A stretch of DNA of 64,000 nt from Xanthomonas arboricola pv. juglandis. GTDB taxonomy: Bacteria > Pseudomonadota > Gammaproteobacteria > Xanthomonadales > Xanthomonadaceae. This document shows positions 26,204 to 36,100 of the stretch, in pieces. A program made the position numbers and the translations under genes. The notes under the pieces were generated by a model. The model did no database searches, was not told where the DNA came from, and worked only from the letters and a program-made list of their open reading frames with translations. The DNA is taken from assembly GCF_001013475.1 (NCBI RefSeq), contig NZ_JZEF01000003.1, positions 774,956 through 838,955 on the forward strand, given 5' to 3'. The first letter of the stretch is position 1. The number at the start of each line of letters is the position of its first letter.

Positions 26204-27487
26204 TCAGGCGACATCCGCATCGCTGGGCAGTGCGTTGCCGCACAGGCGGGCGATGCGCACGGCGTGTTCGCGCCACCACTCCGACAGCATCGGCCCGGGC
26301 ATTGGCGAGCCCATCAGATAGCCTTGCGCCAGGTCGCAGCCCAGCTCGCGCAGCAGGCGCCAGTCGTCCGGGGTTTCCACCCCTTCGGCCACGGCGGTGA
26401 GATCGAGCCGGTGCGCCAGTTCCAGCGTGGATTCGAGCACGGTGCGCTGGCTGCGGCTGCGATGGGCGGCATGCACGAAGCTGCGATCCAGCTTGAGTTC
26501 GGTGAAGGGAATGCTGGCCAGGCGCTGCAGCGAGGAAAACCCCGTGCCGTAGTCGTCGATGGACAGGCCGAAGCCATGCAGGCGCAGGCGCGCCAGCATG
26601 CTCAGGGCATTGGCCGGCTCGACGATGGCGCTTTCGGTGAGTTCCAGCACCAGATCGGCAGGGCTCAGGCCGTTGTCGCTCAGCTTGCCGCACAGTTGTT
26701 CGAGAAAGCCCTGCTCGCTGAGCAGGTTGGGCGACAGGTTCAAGGCCAGGCTCAGCTCGAAGCCTTCTGCGCGCCAGTCCACCAGCTGGGCGACCGCCAG
26801 GTCGATCACTTGCTGGGTCAAGGCATGGATCAGGCCTTCGCGTTCAGCCAGCGGAATGAAGCGCTCCGGCCCGATCATGTCGCCTTGCGGGCGGCGCCAG
26901 CGCGCGAGTGCTTCCACACCGCGCAGGCGGCCATCCCTGAGATCGAGTTTGGGTTGGTAGGCCACGCGGATTTCGCCGCGGCGCATGGCCCGGTCCAGCC
27001 GCGATGCCGCCGCGCCACCGCTGGACATCAGCGGCGATATCGCCGGCTGTGCAAACGCAGGCGCGTTCGTGGCCAGCCCCGGTTCGCACTCCAGCACATT
27101 GGCCAAGTCCTGCAGATGCATCGGCTTTTCGATGCCGCCGAGCACGCGCACGCCGGCGCTGCGGCTGAGCTGCATCACCGCATCGATCAGGGCGCCGCCG
27201 CGCTGCGAGACCACCACCACCGGCACGCTGTACTTGCCGCGTGCCAGCGCATCGAGCAGCTGCACGCCGTCCATGCCCGGCATTTCCAGATCGATCAGCA
27301 GCAGCGATGGTGAAATCGCACTGCCCAGCCAGGCCAGCGCGGCGTGGCCGTCGACCGCGCCATCGACCGCGACGGCGCCGAGCTGGCGGCACAGCGCCAT
27401 CGCGTGTTCGCGCTGGACCACGCTGTCGTCGACGACCAACACGGGGCCGTCCAGCGCGCAGCTGCAGGAGAGAAGGGTGGGGCGCAT
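26204..27487 (-). CDS. Response regulator with EAL c-di-GMP phosphodiesterase output
   Basis: A 427-residue two-domain protein. The receiver (about 15-135) has the acidic pair in VLVVDDS, phospho-acceptor Asp66 (LLLIDLEMPGMDG) and the Lys in GGIEKPM. The EAL domain (about 175-420) keeps all the residues expected of an active phosphodiesterase: EALARW, LNLSP, ELTES, IDDYGTG, LKLDRSF, AEGVET and QGYLMG. CheA is the likely kinase because the gene sits inside the che operon, which has no stand-alone cheY here. ATG 27487 has AAGGA in front; ATG 27514, one base after the cheW stop, is an alternative. The role in lowering c-di-GMP upon signalling is inferred. Confidence 0.9.
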   Translation of the reverse strand: MRPTLLSCSCALDGPVLVVDDSVVQREHAMALCRQLGAVAVDGAVDGHAALAWLGSAISPSLLLIDLEMPGMDGVQLLDALARGKYSVPVVVVSQRGGALIDAVMQLSRSAGVRVLGGIEKPMHLQDLANVLECEPGLATNAPAFAQPAISPLMSSGGAAASRLDRAMRRGEIRVAYQPKLDLRDGRLRGVEALARWRRPQGDMIGPERFIPLAEREGLIHALTQQVIDLAVAQLVDWRAEGFELSLALNLSPNLLSEQGFLEQLCGKLSDNGLSPADLVLELTESAIVEPANALSMLARLRLHGFGLSIDDYGTGFSSLQRLASIPFTELKLDRSFVHAAHRSRSQRTVLESTLELAHRLDLTAVAEGVETPDDWRLLRELGCDLAQGYLMGSPMPGPMLSEWWREHAVRIARLCGNALPSDADVA

Positions 27488-27515
27488 GGGAGTCCTTGCG
27501 TGCATGCTGGACATG

Positions 27516-28043
27516 TCAGGCTGCCAGCTCGGCGACAGGCAGCTGGGCGAGTGCGTCGTTGCCCAGCACCGCGTCGGCATCGAGCAGGATCACGAAGCGC
27601 TCGCCGATCCTGGCCATCGCATGGATGCATTCGCGTGCGATGCCGGCGCCAAAACTGGGCGCGCCGGCGATGGCGTCGGGCGCGATCTCCAGCACTTCGT
27701 TCACCGCGTCCACCAGCAGGCCGAGCACCTGATGCGTCTGGCCATGGGCGATCTCCACGATCACGATGCAACTGCGCTTGGTGATCGCGCTGGCATTGCG
27801 GCCGAAGCGTTGCTGCAGATCCACCACCGGCACCACCGCGCCGCGCAGGTTGATCACGCCACGCAGGGCCGGCGGCATCATCGGCACGTCGGTGGGGGCG
27901 CGGTATTCGATGATTTCCTTGATGCCGAGGATGCCCAGGCCGAACATCTCCGTGCCCAGCAGAAAGGTCAGGTATTGCTGCGGTGCCGTCGATGACGGCG
28001 CAACGGTGCGTGTGGTGGTGATGGCTGCGCTGTGCGGTTGCAT
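27516..28043 (-). CDS. cheW: Chemotaxis coupling protein CheW
   Basis: Scaffold linking receptors to CheA. It has 175 residues with one CheW fold: YLTFLLGTEMFGLGILGIKEII, then the conserved MMPPALRGVINLRGAVVPVVDL, and a C-terminal strand ERFVILLDAD. A 22-residue Thr/Ala-rich N-terminal extension precedes the domain. GAGGAAACGACG immediately precedes ATG 28043. It lies 10 bases after the receptor gene. Confidence 0.94.
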   Translation of the reverse strand: MQPHSAAITTTRTVAPSSTAPQQYLTFLLGTEMFGLGILGIKEIIEYRAPTDVPMMPPALRGVINLRGAVVPVVDLQQRFGRNASAITKRSCIVIVEIAHGQTHQVLGLLVDAVNEVLEIAPDAIAGAPSFGAGIARECIHAMARIGERFVILLDADAVLGNDALAQLPVAELAA

Positions 28044-28053
28044 CGTCGTTTCC

Positions 28054-30210
28054 TCAGAAGCTGGCGAACTGCGATTCGTCGATCGCATCGGCGGTGGTCG
28101 CCACCGCGCTGATCTGGCGCACGTTGCTGCGACGCGGCGGCGCGCTGACCGCGGTGCTGCTGCCATGCGTTGCGATCCGGCGCGGGCCAGGCTTGCTGCT
28201 GGGCGATGCCGCCGCACGCGAGCCGTTGCCGAGCCGGAAGAAGCCCATCAACTGCTGCAGCTGTTCGGCCTGCGCGCTCATTTCCTCCGAGGTGGCGGCC
28301 AGCTCTTCGGCATTGGCCGCGGCCGACTGCGTGGTCTGGTTCAACTGGCCGACGGCGGTGTTGATCTGGCTGACGCCGGCAGTCTGTTCCTCGGAGGCGG
28401 CGGCGATTTCCTGCACCAGGTCGGAGGTGCGGCGGATCGAGGGCACCATCTCGCCGAGCACGCGGCCGGCGCTTTCGGCCAGGTCCACGCTGGAGCCGGC
28501 CACCTCGCCGATCTCCTGCGCGGCGATCTGGCTGCGCTCGGCTAGCTTGCGCACTTCCGCCGCCACCACCGCAAAGCCCTTGCCGTGTTCGCCGGCACGC
28601 GCGGCCTCGATGGCGGCATTGAGCGCCAGCAGATTGGTCTGGTAGGCGATGTCGTCGATGATGCCGATCTTCTTGGCGATGTCCTTCATCGCCACCACGG
28701 TGGCGCGCACGGTGTCGCCGCCGTCGGCCGCTTCGCTGGCGGCCTTGGCGGCCATGCTGTCGGTGACGCGCGCGTTCTCGGTGTTCTGCGCGATGGAGGC
28801 GGTCATCTGTTCCAACGAGGCGCTGGTCTCTTCCACGCCGGCAGCCTGTTCGCTGGCGGCCTGGGCCAGCGCCTGGGCGGTAGCGCTGACCTGTTCGGAG
28901 GCGCTGGCCAGGTTCTCGGCGTTGCGGTTGACCTCATCGACGATCTCGGTCAGCCGGCTCATGGTGGTGTTGACGTAGCGCTGCATGTCGGCGAACGCGC
29001 CTTCGTAGCGGCCTTCCACGGTGTGGGTGAGGTCGCCGTCGGCCATTGCGCCCATCACCTGGATCACCTCGGAAATGCTGCGCAGGTTGCCGCGCGCGCG
29101 CTCCACGGTGTCGTTGATGAAGGCCTTCTTGCCCGGCAGCTGCGCCAGCGGTGCCTCGAAGTTGCCGCGGCCGAACTCGGCCACCACGCCCATCGCCAGT
29201 TTCTTGACTGCGATATGCGCGCCCACCATCTGGTTGATGCCGGTGGCCATGCTGCGGAAATCGCCGTCGAAGCGACTGCTGTCGATCACCACGTCGATGT
29301 CGCCGGCCTCGTGCTCGGCCGACATGTGGTTGATCTCGGCGATCAGGCCGGTGAGGTTACCGCGCACCTGTTCCAGGGTTTCGTTGATGAAGCGCTTCTT
29401 GCCCGGCAGCAACGGCAGCTGCGCGGTGAAGTTGCCGCGGCCGAATTCGGCCACGCAGGCGATGGCCTGCTTCTTGACCGCGATGTGGCTGGCCACCATC
29501 GCATTGATGCCTTCGGCCATGCGACGGAAATCGCCGCTGAAACGTTGGGTTTCGATGACCACGTCGATATCGCCGGCGTCGTGCTCGGCCGCCATGCGGT
29601 TGACCTCGGCGACCATGCCGGTGAGGTTGCCGCGGATCTGCTCGACGATCTCGTTGATGAAGGCCTTCTTGCCCGGCAGGCGTTCCAGCTCGGCGGAGAA
29701 ATTGCCGCGGCCGAACTCGGCCACGCACGCCATGGCCTGCTTCTTGACCGCGATGTGGCTGGCGACCATGCGGTTGATGCCTTCGCCCATGGTGCGGAAG
29801 TCGCCGTCGAAACGCGCCACGTCGATGCGTGCATCGATCTCGCCGGCATCGTGTTCCTGCGAGACGCGGTTGATCTCCTCGTTGACGTGGGCGATGTTGC
29901 CTTGCACCTTGCGCAGCGCACGCAGCACCTCGCAGGCCTGCTCATCGCGCAGCTGCGGCAAGGCGACGGCGAAGTTGCCGCGCGCGAAGGCATCCAGCGT
30001 AGTGGTGGCAAGCTGCAGCGAGCCGGTCGCGCTGCGGATCGCATGGAACAGCAACGCGCCGCTGACGAGCGCGGCCAGGACGCTGGCGGCGAGCAGGGCG
30101 CCGTGCGACAGCGTCAGCGCAAAGCCGGCGACCACCACCGCGACGGGCAAGGCGAGGGCGAGGGCGGCGGTGAACCACAACTGCGTGGCGATCGGGAGAC
30201 GGTGTGACAT
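28054..30210 (-). CDS. Methyl-accepting chemotaxis protein with tandem HAMP-like repeats
   Basis: A 718-residue receptor. Two adjacent membrane segments (about 10-33 and 37-56) leave essentially no periplasmic sensor. Then come three near-identical 90-residue cytoplasmic repeats (each with [20 protein letters not shown] and GDFR), a further linker, and a signalling domain (about 370-640) with the hairpin tip [21 protein letters not shown]-like sequence [19 protein letters not shown]. It ends with a Ser/Pro-rich tail without an NWETF-like CheR tether. Input is therefore probably cytoplasmic or at the membrane. The repeats resemble poly-HAMP modules. Second structural gene after cheA in the operon. 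Confidence 0.9.
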   Translation of the reverse strand: MSHRLPIATQLWFTAALALALPVAVVVAGFALTLSHGALLAASVLAALVSGALLFHAIRSATGSLQLATTTLDAFARGNFAVALPQLRDEQACEVLRALRKVQGNIAHVNEEINRVSQEHDAGEIDARIDVARFDGDFRTMGEGINRMVASHIAVKKQAMACVAEFGRGNFSAELERLPGKKAFINEIVEQIRGNLTGMVAEVNRMAAEHDAGDIDVVIETQRFSGDFRRMAEGINAMVASHIAVKKQAIACVAEFGRGNFTAQLPLLPGKKRFINETLEQVRGNLTGLIAEINHMSAEHEAGDIDVVIDSSRFDGDFRSMATGINQMVGAHIAVKKLAMGVVAEFGRGNFEAPLAQLPGKKAFINDTVERARGNLRSISEVIQVMGAMADGDLTHTVEGRYEGAFADMQRYVNTTMSRLTEIVDEVNRNAENLASASEQVSATAQALAQAASEQAAGVEETSASLEQMTASIAQNTENARVTDSMAAKAASEAADGGDTVRATVVAMKDIAKKIGIIDDIAYQTNLLALNAAIEAARAGEHGKGFAVVAAEVRKLAERSQIAAQEIGEVAGSSVDLAESAGRVLGEMVPSIRRTSDLVQEIAAASEEQTAGVSQINTAVGQLNQTTQSAAANAEELAATSEEMSAQAEQLQQLMGFFRLGNGSRAAASPSSKPGPRRIATHGSSTAVSAPPRRSNVRQISAVATTADAIDESQFASF

Positions 30211-30278
30211 GGCGGCAGCTTCCTGGGCTCAGGGAACAACGAATGACGCGGTGATGTGGGGAGTGCTGGTGTGGTGAC

Positions 30279-32288
30279 TCAGGCCGCCAGGGCGTCCTGA
30301 TTTGGATGCAATTGCTGCAGCAGGCTGGGCACATCGAGAATCAGCGCGACATCGCCGCTGCCCAGGATGCTCGAGCCACTGATGCCCTTGACCTGCGCGA
30401 AGACCTTGGACAACGGCTTGATCACGGTCTGCCATTCGCCCAGCAAGGTGTCCACGACCAGGCCGAAGCGCTGGGCGCCCTGGCGGATCACCACGATGCT
30501 TTCGCGCGCCGGCGTCCTGCCGCCAAGCGCGAACAGTTCGCGCAGGCGCACATACGGCAGCACGCTGCCACGCAGGTCGATGTAGTCGCTGGCGTAGTCA
30601 GGGGTGAATTCCACGCATTCCTCCACCACGTCCAGCGGCACCACGAACACCGACTTGCCGACGCCGACCTGGAAGCCGTTGATGATGGCCAGCGTCAGCG
30701 GCAACCGCACCGAGATGGTGGTGCCCACGCCGGCGCTGCTGTCGATCTCCACGGTGCCGCGCAAAGCGGTGATGTTGCGCTTGACCACGTCCATGCCGAC
30801 GCCGCGCCCGGACAGGTTGGTGACCTTTTCGGCGGTGGAGAACCCCGGCTCGAAGATCATCGCGAACACCTCGCGGTCGCTGAGCTGGCGGCCCGGCTCG
30901 ATCAGACCGCGTTCCAGCGCCTTGGCCAGGATGCGGTCGCGGTTCAGGCCGCCGCCGTCGTCGGTGATCTGGATGACGATGCTGCCGGAGTCGTGATACG
31001 CGTTGAGGCCAACGGTGCCGCGTGCGGGCTTGCCGCGCGCCACGCGCACGTCCGCCGGCTCGATGCCGTGGTCCATGGCGTTGCGCACCAGATGGGTGAG
31101 CGGGTCGCCGATCTTTTCCACCACTGACTTGTCCAGCTCGGTGTCCTCGCCGGCCACCACCAGCGCGATGTCCTTGCCGAGTTCGCGCGCCACATCGTGC
31201 ACCACGCGCTGGAAGCGGCTGAAGGTGCCGCCGATCTTGACCATGCGCAGTTGCAGGGCGCTTTCGCGCACCTCTTCCACCAGGCCGGCCAGGATCGAGG
31301 CCGATTCCAGCAACTGCGCGTCGCCGGTGCGCTGTGCGTTGGCGTTGGTGCCGGCCACCGCGATGATGAGTTCGCCGACCAGATCGATCATGCGATCGAG
31401 CTTGTCGGCATCGACGCGGATCGAGCGCGCGTCGGTGTTGCGTGCGCCGGTGTCCTGCGGCACGCGTGCCGGCGCTGCGGCCGGCACGGCAGCCAGCGTG
31501 CCGACGACCGGCGCGACAGCAGCCACGACCGGTTCGCTGGCAGGCACGGCGCTGGCATCCATCAGTGCCGGCACCGAGAGGATCTCCAGGTCGCAGTCCT
31601 CGCGCACGAACTCGAACACGTCCTCGATCGCGGCACGGTCGGCATCGCTGCGCAGCAGGATCTGGAAGCCCAGATAATTGGCTTCCGGATCGAGCGCTTC
31701 GAAGCTCGGCAGCTGGCTGACATCGGTGCTGATCGACTCGACCGAGCCCAGCCCGCGCAGGTTACGGATCAGTTTGAGCGGCGAGTTGCCGTAGCGCAGC
31801 GCGTCGGCGAACAGTTTCAGCGCGATGCGCCAGTAACCGCTCTGTTTTTCCGGGGTGCTGTGCTGGAGGGCGGTGGCGGTGACACCGCATGCGCTGGCCT
31901 GCAGGTAGGTCTGCAGTTGCGCCAGCAGGGGTTCGGCCTCTGCCGCCAGTGCGTCGGCATCGGCGTGGGCGGGGTCGGCGGCGGTTTCCACCAGGGCATG
32001 GATGTGGTCGCAGCACACCAGCAGCAGCGCGATCAACTCCGAGCTCAGCGTCAGCGCGTCGTCGCGCACCAGGTCCAGCACGCTTTCCACGACATGGGTG
32101 AAGCCGACCAGCTGCGGCAGATCGAACAGGCCGCCCGAGCCCTTGATGGTGTGCGCCGCACGGAAGATCGCGTTGACCGCATCCGGCGAGGACTCGCCAC
32201 GCTCGGCTTCGAGCAGGTGACGTTCCATGTCTTCGAGCAGGTCCCGGCTCTCGGCCAGGAAGGTCTGCATCAGCTGGTTCATATCCAT
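30279..32288 (-). CDS. cheA: Chemotaxis histidine kinase CheA
   Basis: A 669-residue kinase. The HPt domain carries the phosphorylation site His46 (AHTIKGSGG). A middle region (about 150-260) has the P2-like pattern YWRIALKLFADALRYGNSP...FEFVREDCDLEI. An Ala/Pro linker (about 260-300) precedes the dimerisation helices (DRMIDLVGELI). The ATPase has HLVRNAMDHGIE, DDGGGL, FSTAEKV and GRGVGMDVV. The C-terminal CheW-like domain ends near LLQQLHP. ATG 32288 is chosen over the upstream open frame; ATG 32282 is two codons further. It lies 16 bases after the STAS gene. Likely targets are CheB and the REC-EAL protein. Confidence 0.94.
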   Translation of the reverse strand: MDMNQLMQTFLAESRDLLEDMERHLLEAERGESSPDAVNAIFRAAHTIKGSGGLFDLPQLVGFTHVVESVLDLVRDDALTLSSELIALLLVCCDHIHALVETAADPAHADADALAAEAEPLLAQLQTYLQASACGVTATALQHSTPEKQSGYWRIALKLFADALRYGNSPLKLIRNLRGLGSVESISTDVSQLPSFEALDPEANYLGFQILLRSDADRAAIEDVFEFVREDCDLEILSVPALMDASAVPASEPVVAAVAPVVGTLAAVPAAAPARVPQDTGARNTDARSIRVDADKLDRMIDLVGELIIAVAGTNANAQRTGDAQLLESASILAGLVEEVRESALQLRMVKIGGTFSRFQRVVHDVARELGKDIALVVAGEDTELDKSVVEKIGDPLTHLVRNAMDHGIEPADVRVARGKPARGTVGLNAYHDSGSIVIQITDDGGGLNRDRILAKALERGLIEPGRQLSDREVFAMIFEPGFSTAEKVTNLSGRGVGMDVVKRNITALRGTVEIDSSAGVGTTISVRLPLTLAIINGFQVGVGKSVFVVPLDVVEECVEFTPDYASDYIDLRGSVLPYVRLRELFALGGRTPARESIVVIRQGAQRFGLVVDTLLGEWQTVIKPLSKVFAQVKGISGSSILGSGDVALILDVPSLLQQLHPNQDALAA

Positions 32289-32304
32289 ACGCGTTGCCGG
32301 TCCC

Positions 32305-32634
32305 TTAGTGAATGCGTTCGCCGATACCCGCAACCGCATGCGGGTACAGCGCTTCGAGCAGGCCGAGCAGTTCGATCACATCGACCACCGCGCGGCTGGA
32401 ATCGGTCAGCGAAAACGGCCGGCCGTCGGCCTGGATCGCCTGCTTGGTCGCCAGCAGCAACTGCAGGCCGGTGGTGTCGATCTCGCTGACCGCCCCCAGG
32501 TCCAGGTGCAGTCCGCCCGGATGCAGCAAGGCCGGCTGCAGCAGCGGCTTGAGTTCGGCAGCGCGACGGATGGTCATCTCGCCTTCCAGGGCGAGCGTCA
32601 GCGGCGCGGGTAGATCGGACAGTGGCGTGTTCAT
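32305..32634 (-). CDS. STAS-domain protein, first gene of the chemosensory operon
   Basis: A 109-residue anti-anti-sigma-factor-like protein made of a single STAS domain. The usual phosphorylatable loop DSSG reads D-T-T-G here (Asp53-Thr54-Thr55-Gly56 in EIDTTGLQLLL), so Thr phosphorylation is possible. GAGG lies 7-10 bases before ATG 32634. It is placed directly upstream of cheA, so it may modulate the chemosensory pathway or link it to a partner-switch kinase; no such kinase or anti-sigma factor is encoded in the window. The role is inferred from location only. Confidence 0.88.
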   Translation of the reverse strand: MNTPLSDLPAPLTLALEGEMTIRRAAELKPLLQPALLHPGGLHLDLGAVSEIDTTGLQLLLATKQAIQADGRPFSLTDSSRAVVDVIELLGLLEALYPHAVAGIGERIH

Positions 32635-33136
32635 TGATGCCTCAAGCGATGCGATGGCGCGCGGATGCGTGCCTGACGCGGAAAAGGTCGCTCCGGCGTG
32701 GGCTCGCGGGCATCTCTGCACACGGGGATCACGCCGGTCCATGCAGGTATCGGCGCGCGGCAGGAATATTTAGGCCAAATTCACCGCGGTGACGGATTTG
32801 AGAAACCCATCACTGCCTGGGCATTAATTGCTCAGCTTTGTCGCAAGCAGGCTCAGGAAACCAATGTCCTGGACAGTCCTGCAGGACAGATAGCCGCCTT
32901 TCAGCCGACTTCTTTAATGGATGCGGGATGGATTGTGCACGGCCATTGCCGCTAAAACGCATGAAACAGGCGGCATGCGTCACGCCCGGCATCGCATGTT
33001 GCGATGGGCGTTAGTGGAAATGCCGCATTGGACCGGATTGACTTCGCGCCGCGATCGCAACGCGCCCGACGCCTGCTTGCGTCCTGCACGGTCGAGAGCG
33101 CTGCATAAAGCAGGCGCAACCGACCGGGCAGCGCGC
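32635..33136. promoter_or_regulatory. Upstream region of the chemosensory operon with two 12-bp palindromes
   Basis: About 500 bases between the STAS start and the mfd stop, with no gene recognised. It contains TCACCGCGGTGA at 32781-32792 and GTCCTGCAGGAC at 32876-32887, each a perfect palindrome, in a locally AT-richer stretch (32760-32950). Neither could be assigned to a known regulator. No sigma-54 or flagellar sigma-28 element was recognised. Confidence 0.4.
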
Positions 33137-36100
33137 TTATCTCGGCGCCAGCATCGTCAGCAGGCCGCGTGCGGCGTTGAAGCGGTCCGCGCCTTCCGGC
33201 AGCGGCAGCTTGATGCGCAGTTTGTCCGGGCCGTCCATGGTGTAGATCTTGGGCTGCTTCTGGATCATCTGGATCACCGCGACCGGGTCGATCGCCGGTT
33301 TCGCTTCGAAGACCAGCCGGCCGCCGTTCTCGCCCAGGTCCAGCTTGCGCACACCCAGCGCATTGGCCTGCAGCTTGAGCTCGGCAATCGCGAACAGGTG
33401 CTTGACCGGGTCCGGCAGCAGGCCGAAGCGGTCGATCATCTCCACCTGCAATTCGCGCAGCGCATCGGCATCGCGTGCGCTGGAGATGCGCTTGTACAGC
33501 GTCAGGCGCGTGTGCACGTCGGGCAGGTAATCCTCGGGAATCAGCGCGGCCACATGCAGCTCGACCTCGGCACCGCGGACCTCCTCGCCGGCATCCAGGT
33601 CCGGCAGCTTGCCCTGGCGGATGCTGCGCACCGCGCGTTCCAGCAGCTCGGTGTACAGGCTGAAACCGACCTCGGCCATCTGCCCGCTCTGGTCTTCGCC
33701 CAGCAGCTCGCCGGCACCGCGGATTTCCAGATCGTGGGTGGCCAGGGTGAAGCCGGCACCGAGCTCGTCCATGGAGGCGATCGCCTCCAGGCGCTTTTCC
33801 GCATCGGAGGTCATCGAGCGACGATCCGGCACCACCAGGTACGCGTAGGCGCGGTGATGCGAGCGGCCGACGCGGCCGCGCAGCTGGTGCAGCTGTGCCA
33901 GGCCGAAGCGGTCGGCGCGGTTGATGATGATGGTGTTGGCATTGGGGATGTCGATGCCCGATTCGATGATCGTGGTCGACAGCAGCACGTTGAAGCGCTG
34001 CTTCTGGAAGTCGAGCATCACCCGCTCCAGCTCGCGCTCGGGCATCTGCCCATGCGCGATGCCGATGCGCGCCTCCGGCACCAGTTCGGACAGCTCGCGC
34101 TGCATGCGCACGATGCTTTCCACATCGTTGTGCAGGAAGTACAGCTGCCCGCCGCGACTGAGCTCGCGCTGGAAGGCCTCGCGCAGCAGCGCGTTGTCCC
34201 AGGCGGTGATGAAGGTCTGCACCGCCAGCCGGTTCGGCGGCGGGGTGGCGATGATCGACAGGTCGCGCAGCCCGGCCATGGCCATGTTGAGCGTGCGCGG
34301 GATGGGGGTCGCGGTGAGCGTGAGCAGATGCACGTTGGCGCGCATCGCCTTGAGCGCTTCCTTCTGCCGCACGCCGAAGCGCTGCTCTTCGTCGACCACG
34401 ACCAGGCCCAGGTCCTTGAACTTGACGTCCGGCTGCAGCAGCCGGTGCGTGCCAATGATGACGTCGATCTCGCCGCTGGCGACCTTCTCCAGCTCGGCCT
34501 TGATCTCCTTGGTGCTCTTGAAGCGCGACAGCACTTCCACCTTCATCGGGTAATCGGCGAAGCGGTCGCGGAAATTGCGGTAATGCTGCTCGGCCAGCAA
34601 CGTGGTCGGCACCAGCACGGCAACCTGCTTGCCGGCGCTGGCGGCGGCGAATGCGGCGCGCACGGCCACCTCGGTCTTGCCGAAGCCGACGTCGCCGCAG
34701 ACCACGCGGTCCATCGGCTGGCTGCTGCCCAGATCGCGCAGCGTCGCATCGATGGCCGCCAGCTGGTCGGCGGTTTCCTCGAACGGAAAGCCGGCCGCGA
34801 ACGGCTCGTACATCGCCCGGTCCACCTGCAGCGCCAGACCGGCACGCGCACGTCGGCGGGCCTGGATTTCCAGCAGTTCGGCCGCCACGTCGCGGACCTT
34901 TTCGGCCGCCTTGCGCTTGGCCTTGGTCCATTGCTCGCCGCCCAGCGAATGCAGCGGCGCGGTCTCGGCCGAGGCGCCGGAATAGCGGCTGATCAGATGC
35001 AGCTGCGCCACCGGCACATATAGCCGGTCGCCCTTGGCGTATTCGATTTCCAGGAACTCGCCGGGCATGCCGCCGGCGTCGAGCACGATCAGCCCGCGGT
35101 AGCGGCCCACACCGTGGTCCTCGTGCACGATCGGCGCGCCTTCGGACAGCTCGCCCAGATCGCGGATGATCGCTTCCGGCTCGCGTCCGACCCGGCGGCT
35201 TCGGCGCGGCTGGTTGGCGCGCTCGGGAAACAGCTGGCGCTCGGTCAGCACCGCAATCTGCGGGGCGTCCAGCGCAAAGCCGTCTTCCAGCGGCGCCACG
35301 GTGATGCCGAAGCGCAGCTTGGGCGCGGCCAGGAAGGCGGGCAGGTCGGCGACGACTTCCGGCTTCAATTGCGCGGCGGCCAGCACTTCCATCAAGGCTT
35401 CGCGCCGGCCGGCGGTATCGGCGGCCACCAGCACGCGGCCGGGGTAATGGCCCAGGAACGAGGCCAGCGCCTGGCCGGCCGGGGCGTCTTTTGCCGCCAC
35501 CGGCAGCGGCGGCAACGGCTGGTCGCCCAGCGCGGCGGCATCGTCGATGCGCGGATGGTCGCTGGCCCAGACTTCGATGCGCGCCAGCTTGTTGAGCCGC
35601 TCGCGCAGTGCGTCCGGCGACTGATACAACTCGTCCGGCGTCAGCAGCGGGCGCTCCACATCGTGGCGGCGCTGCTCGTAGCGGTCCTGCGCCTGCGCCC
35701 AGAACGTGTCCGCCGCATTGGAAACGCCGGTGGCGACCAGCGGCAGCACGCGCTTGTCCAGATAATCGAACAAGGTGGCGGTCTTGCTGAAGAACATCGG
35801 CAGGTAATACTCCACCCCCGACGGCGCCAGCCCCGACTTCAGGTCCTGATACAGCGCGCTGCGCCGGGTATCCACGTCGAAACGCTCGCGCAGGCAGGCC
35901 AGCACACGTTCGACGCTGGCATCGTCCATCGGCACTTCACGGCCGGGCAGCAGCTTGACGGCCTCGACCTTGTCCAGCGAGCGCTGCGATTCCGGGTCGA
36001 AGGCGCGGATCGAGTCGATATCCTCGTCCAGCAACTCGATCCGCAACGGCGTGGCTTCGCCCATCGGGAACACGTCGAGCAGGCCGCCGCGCACCGCAAA

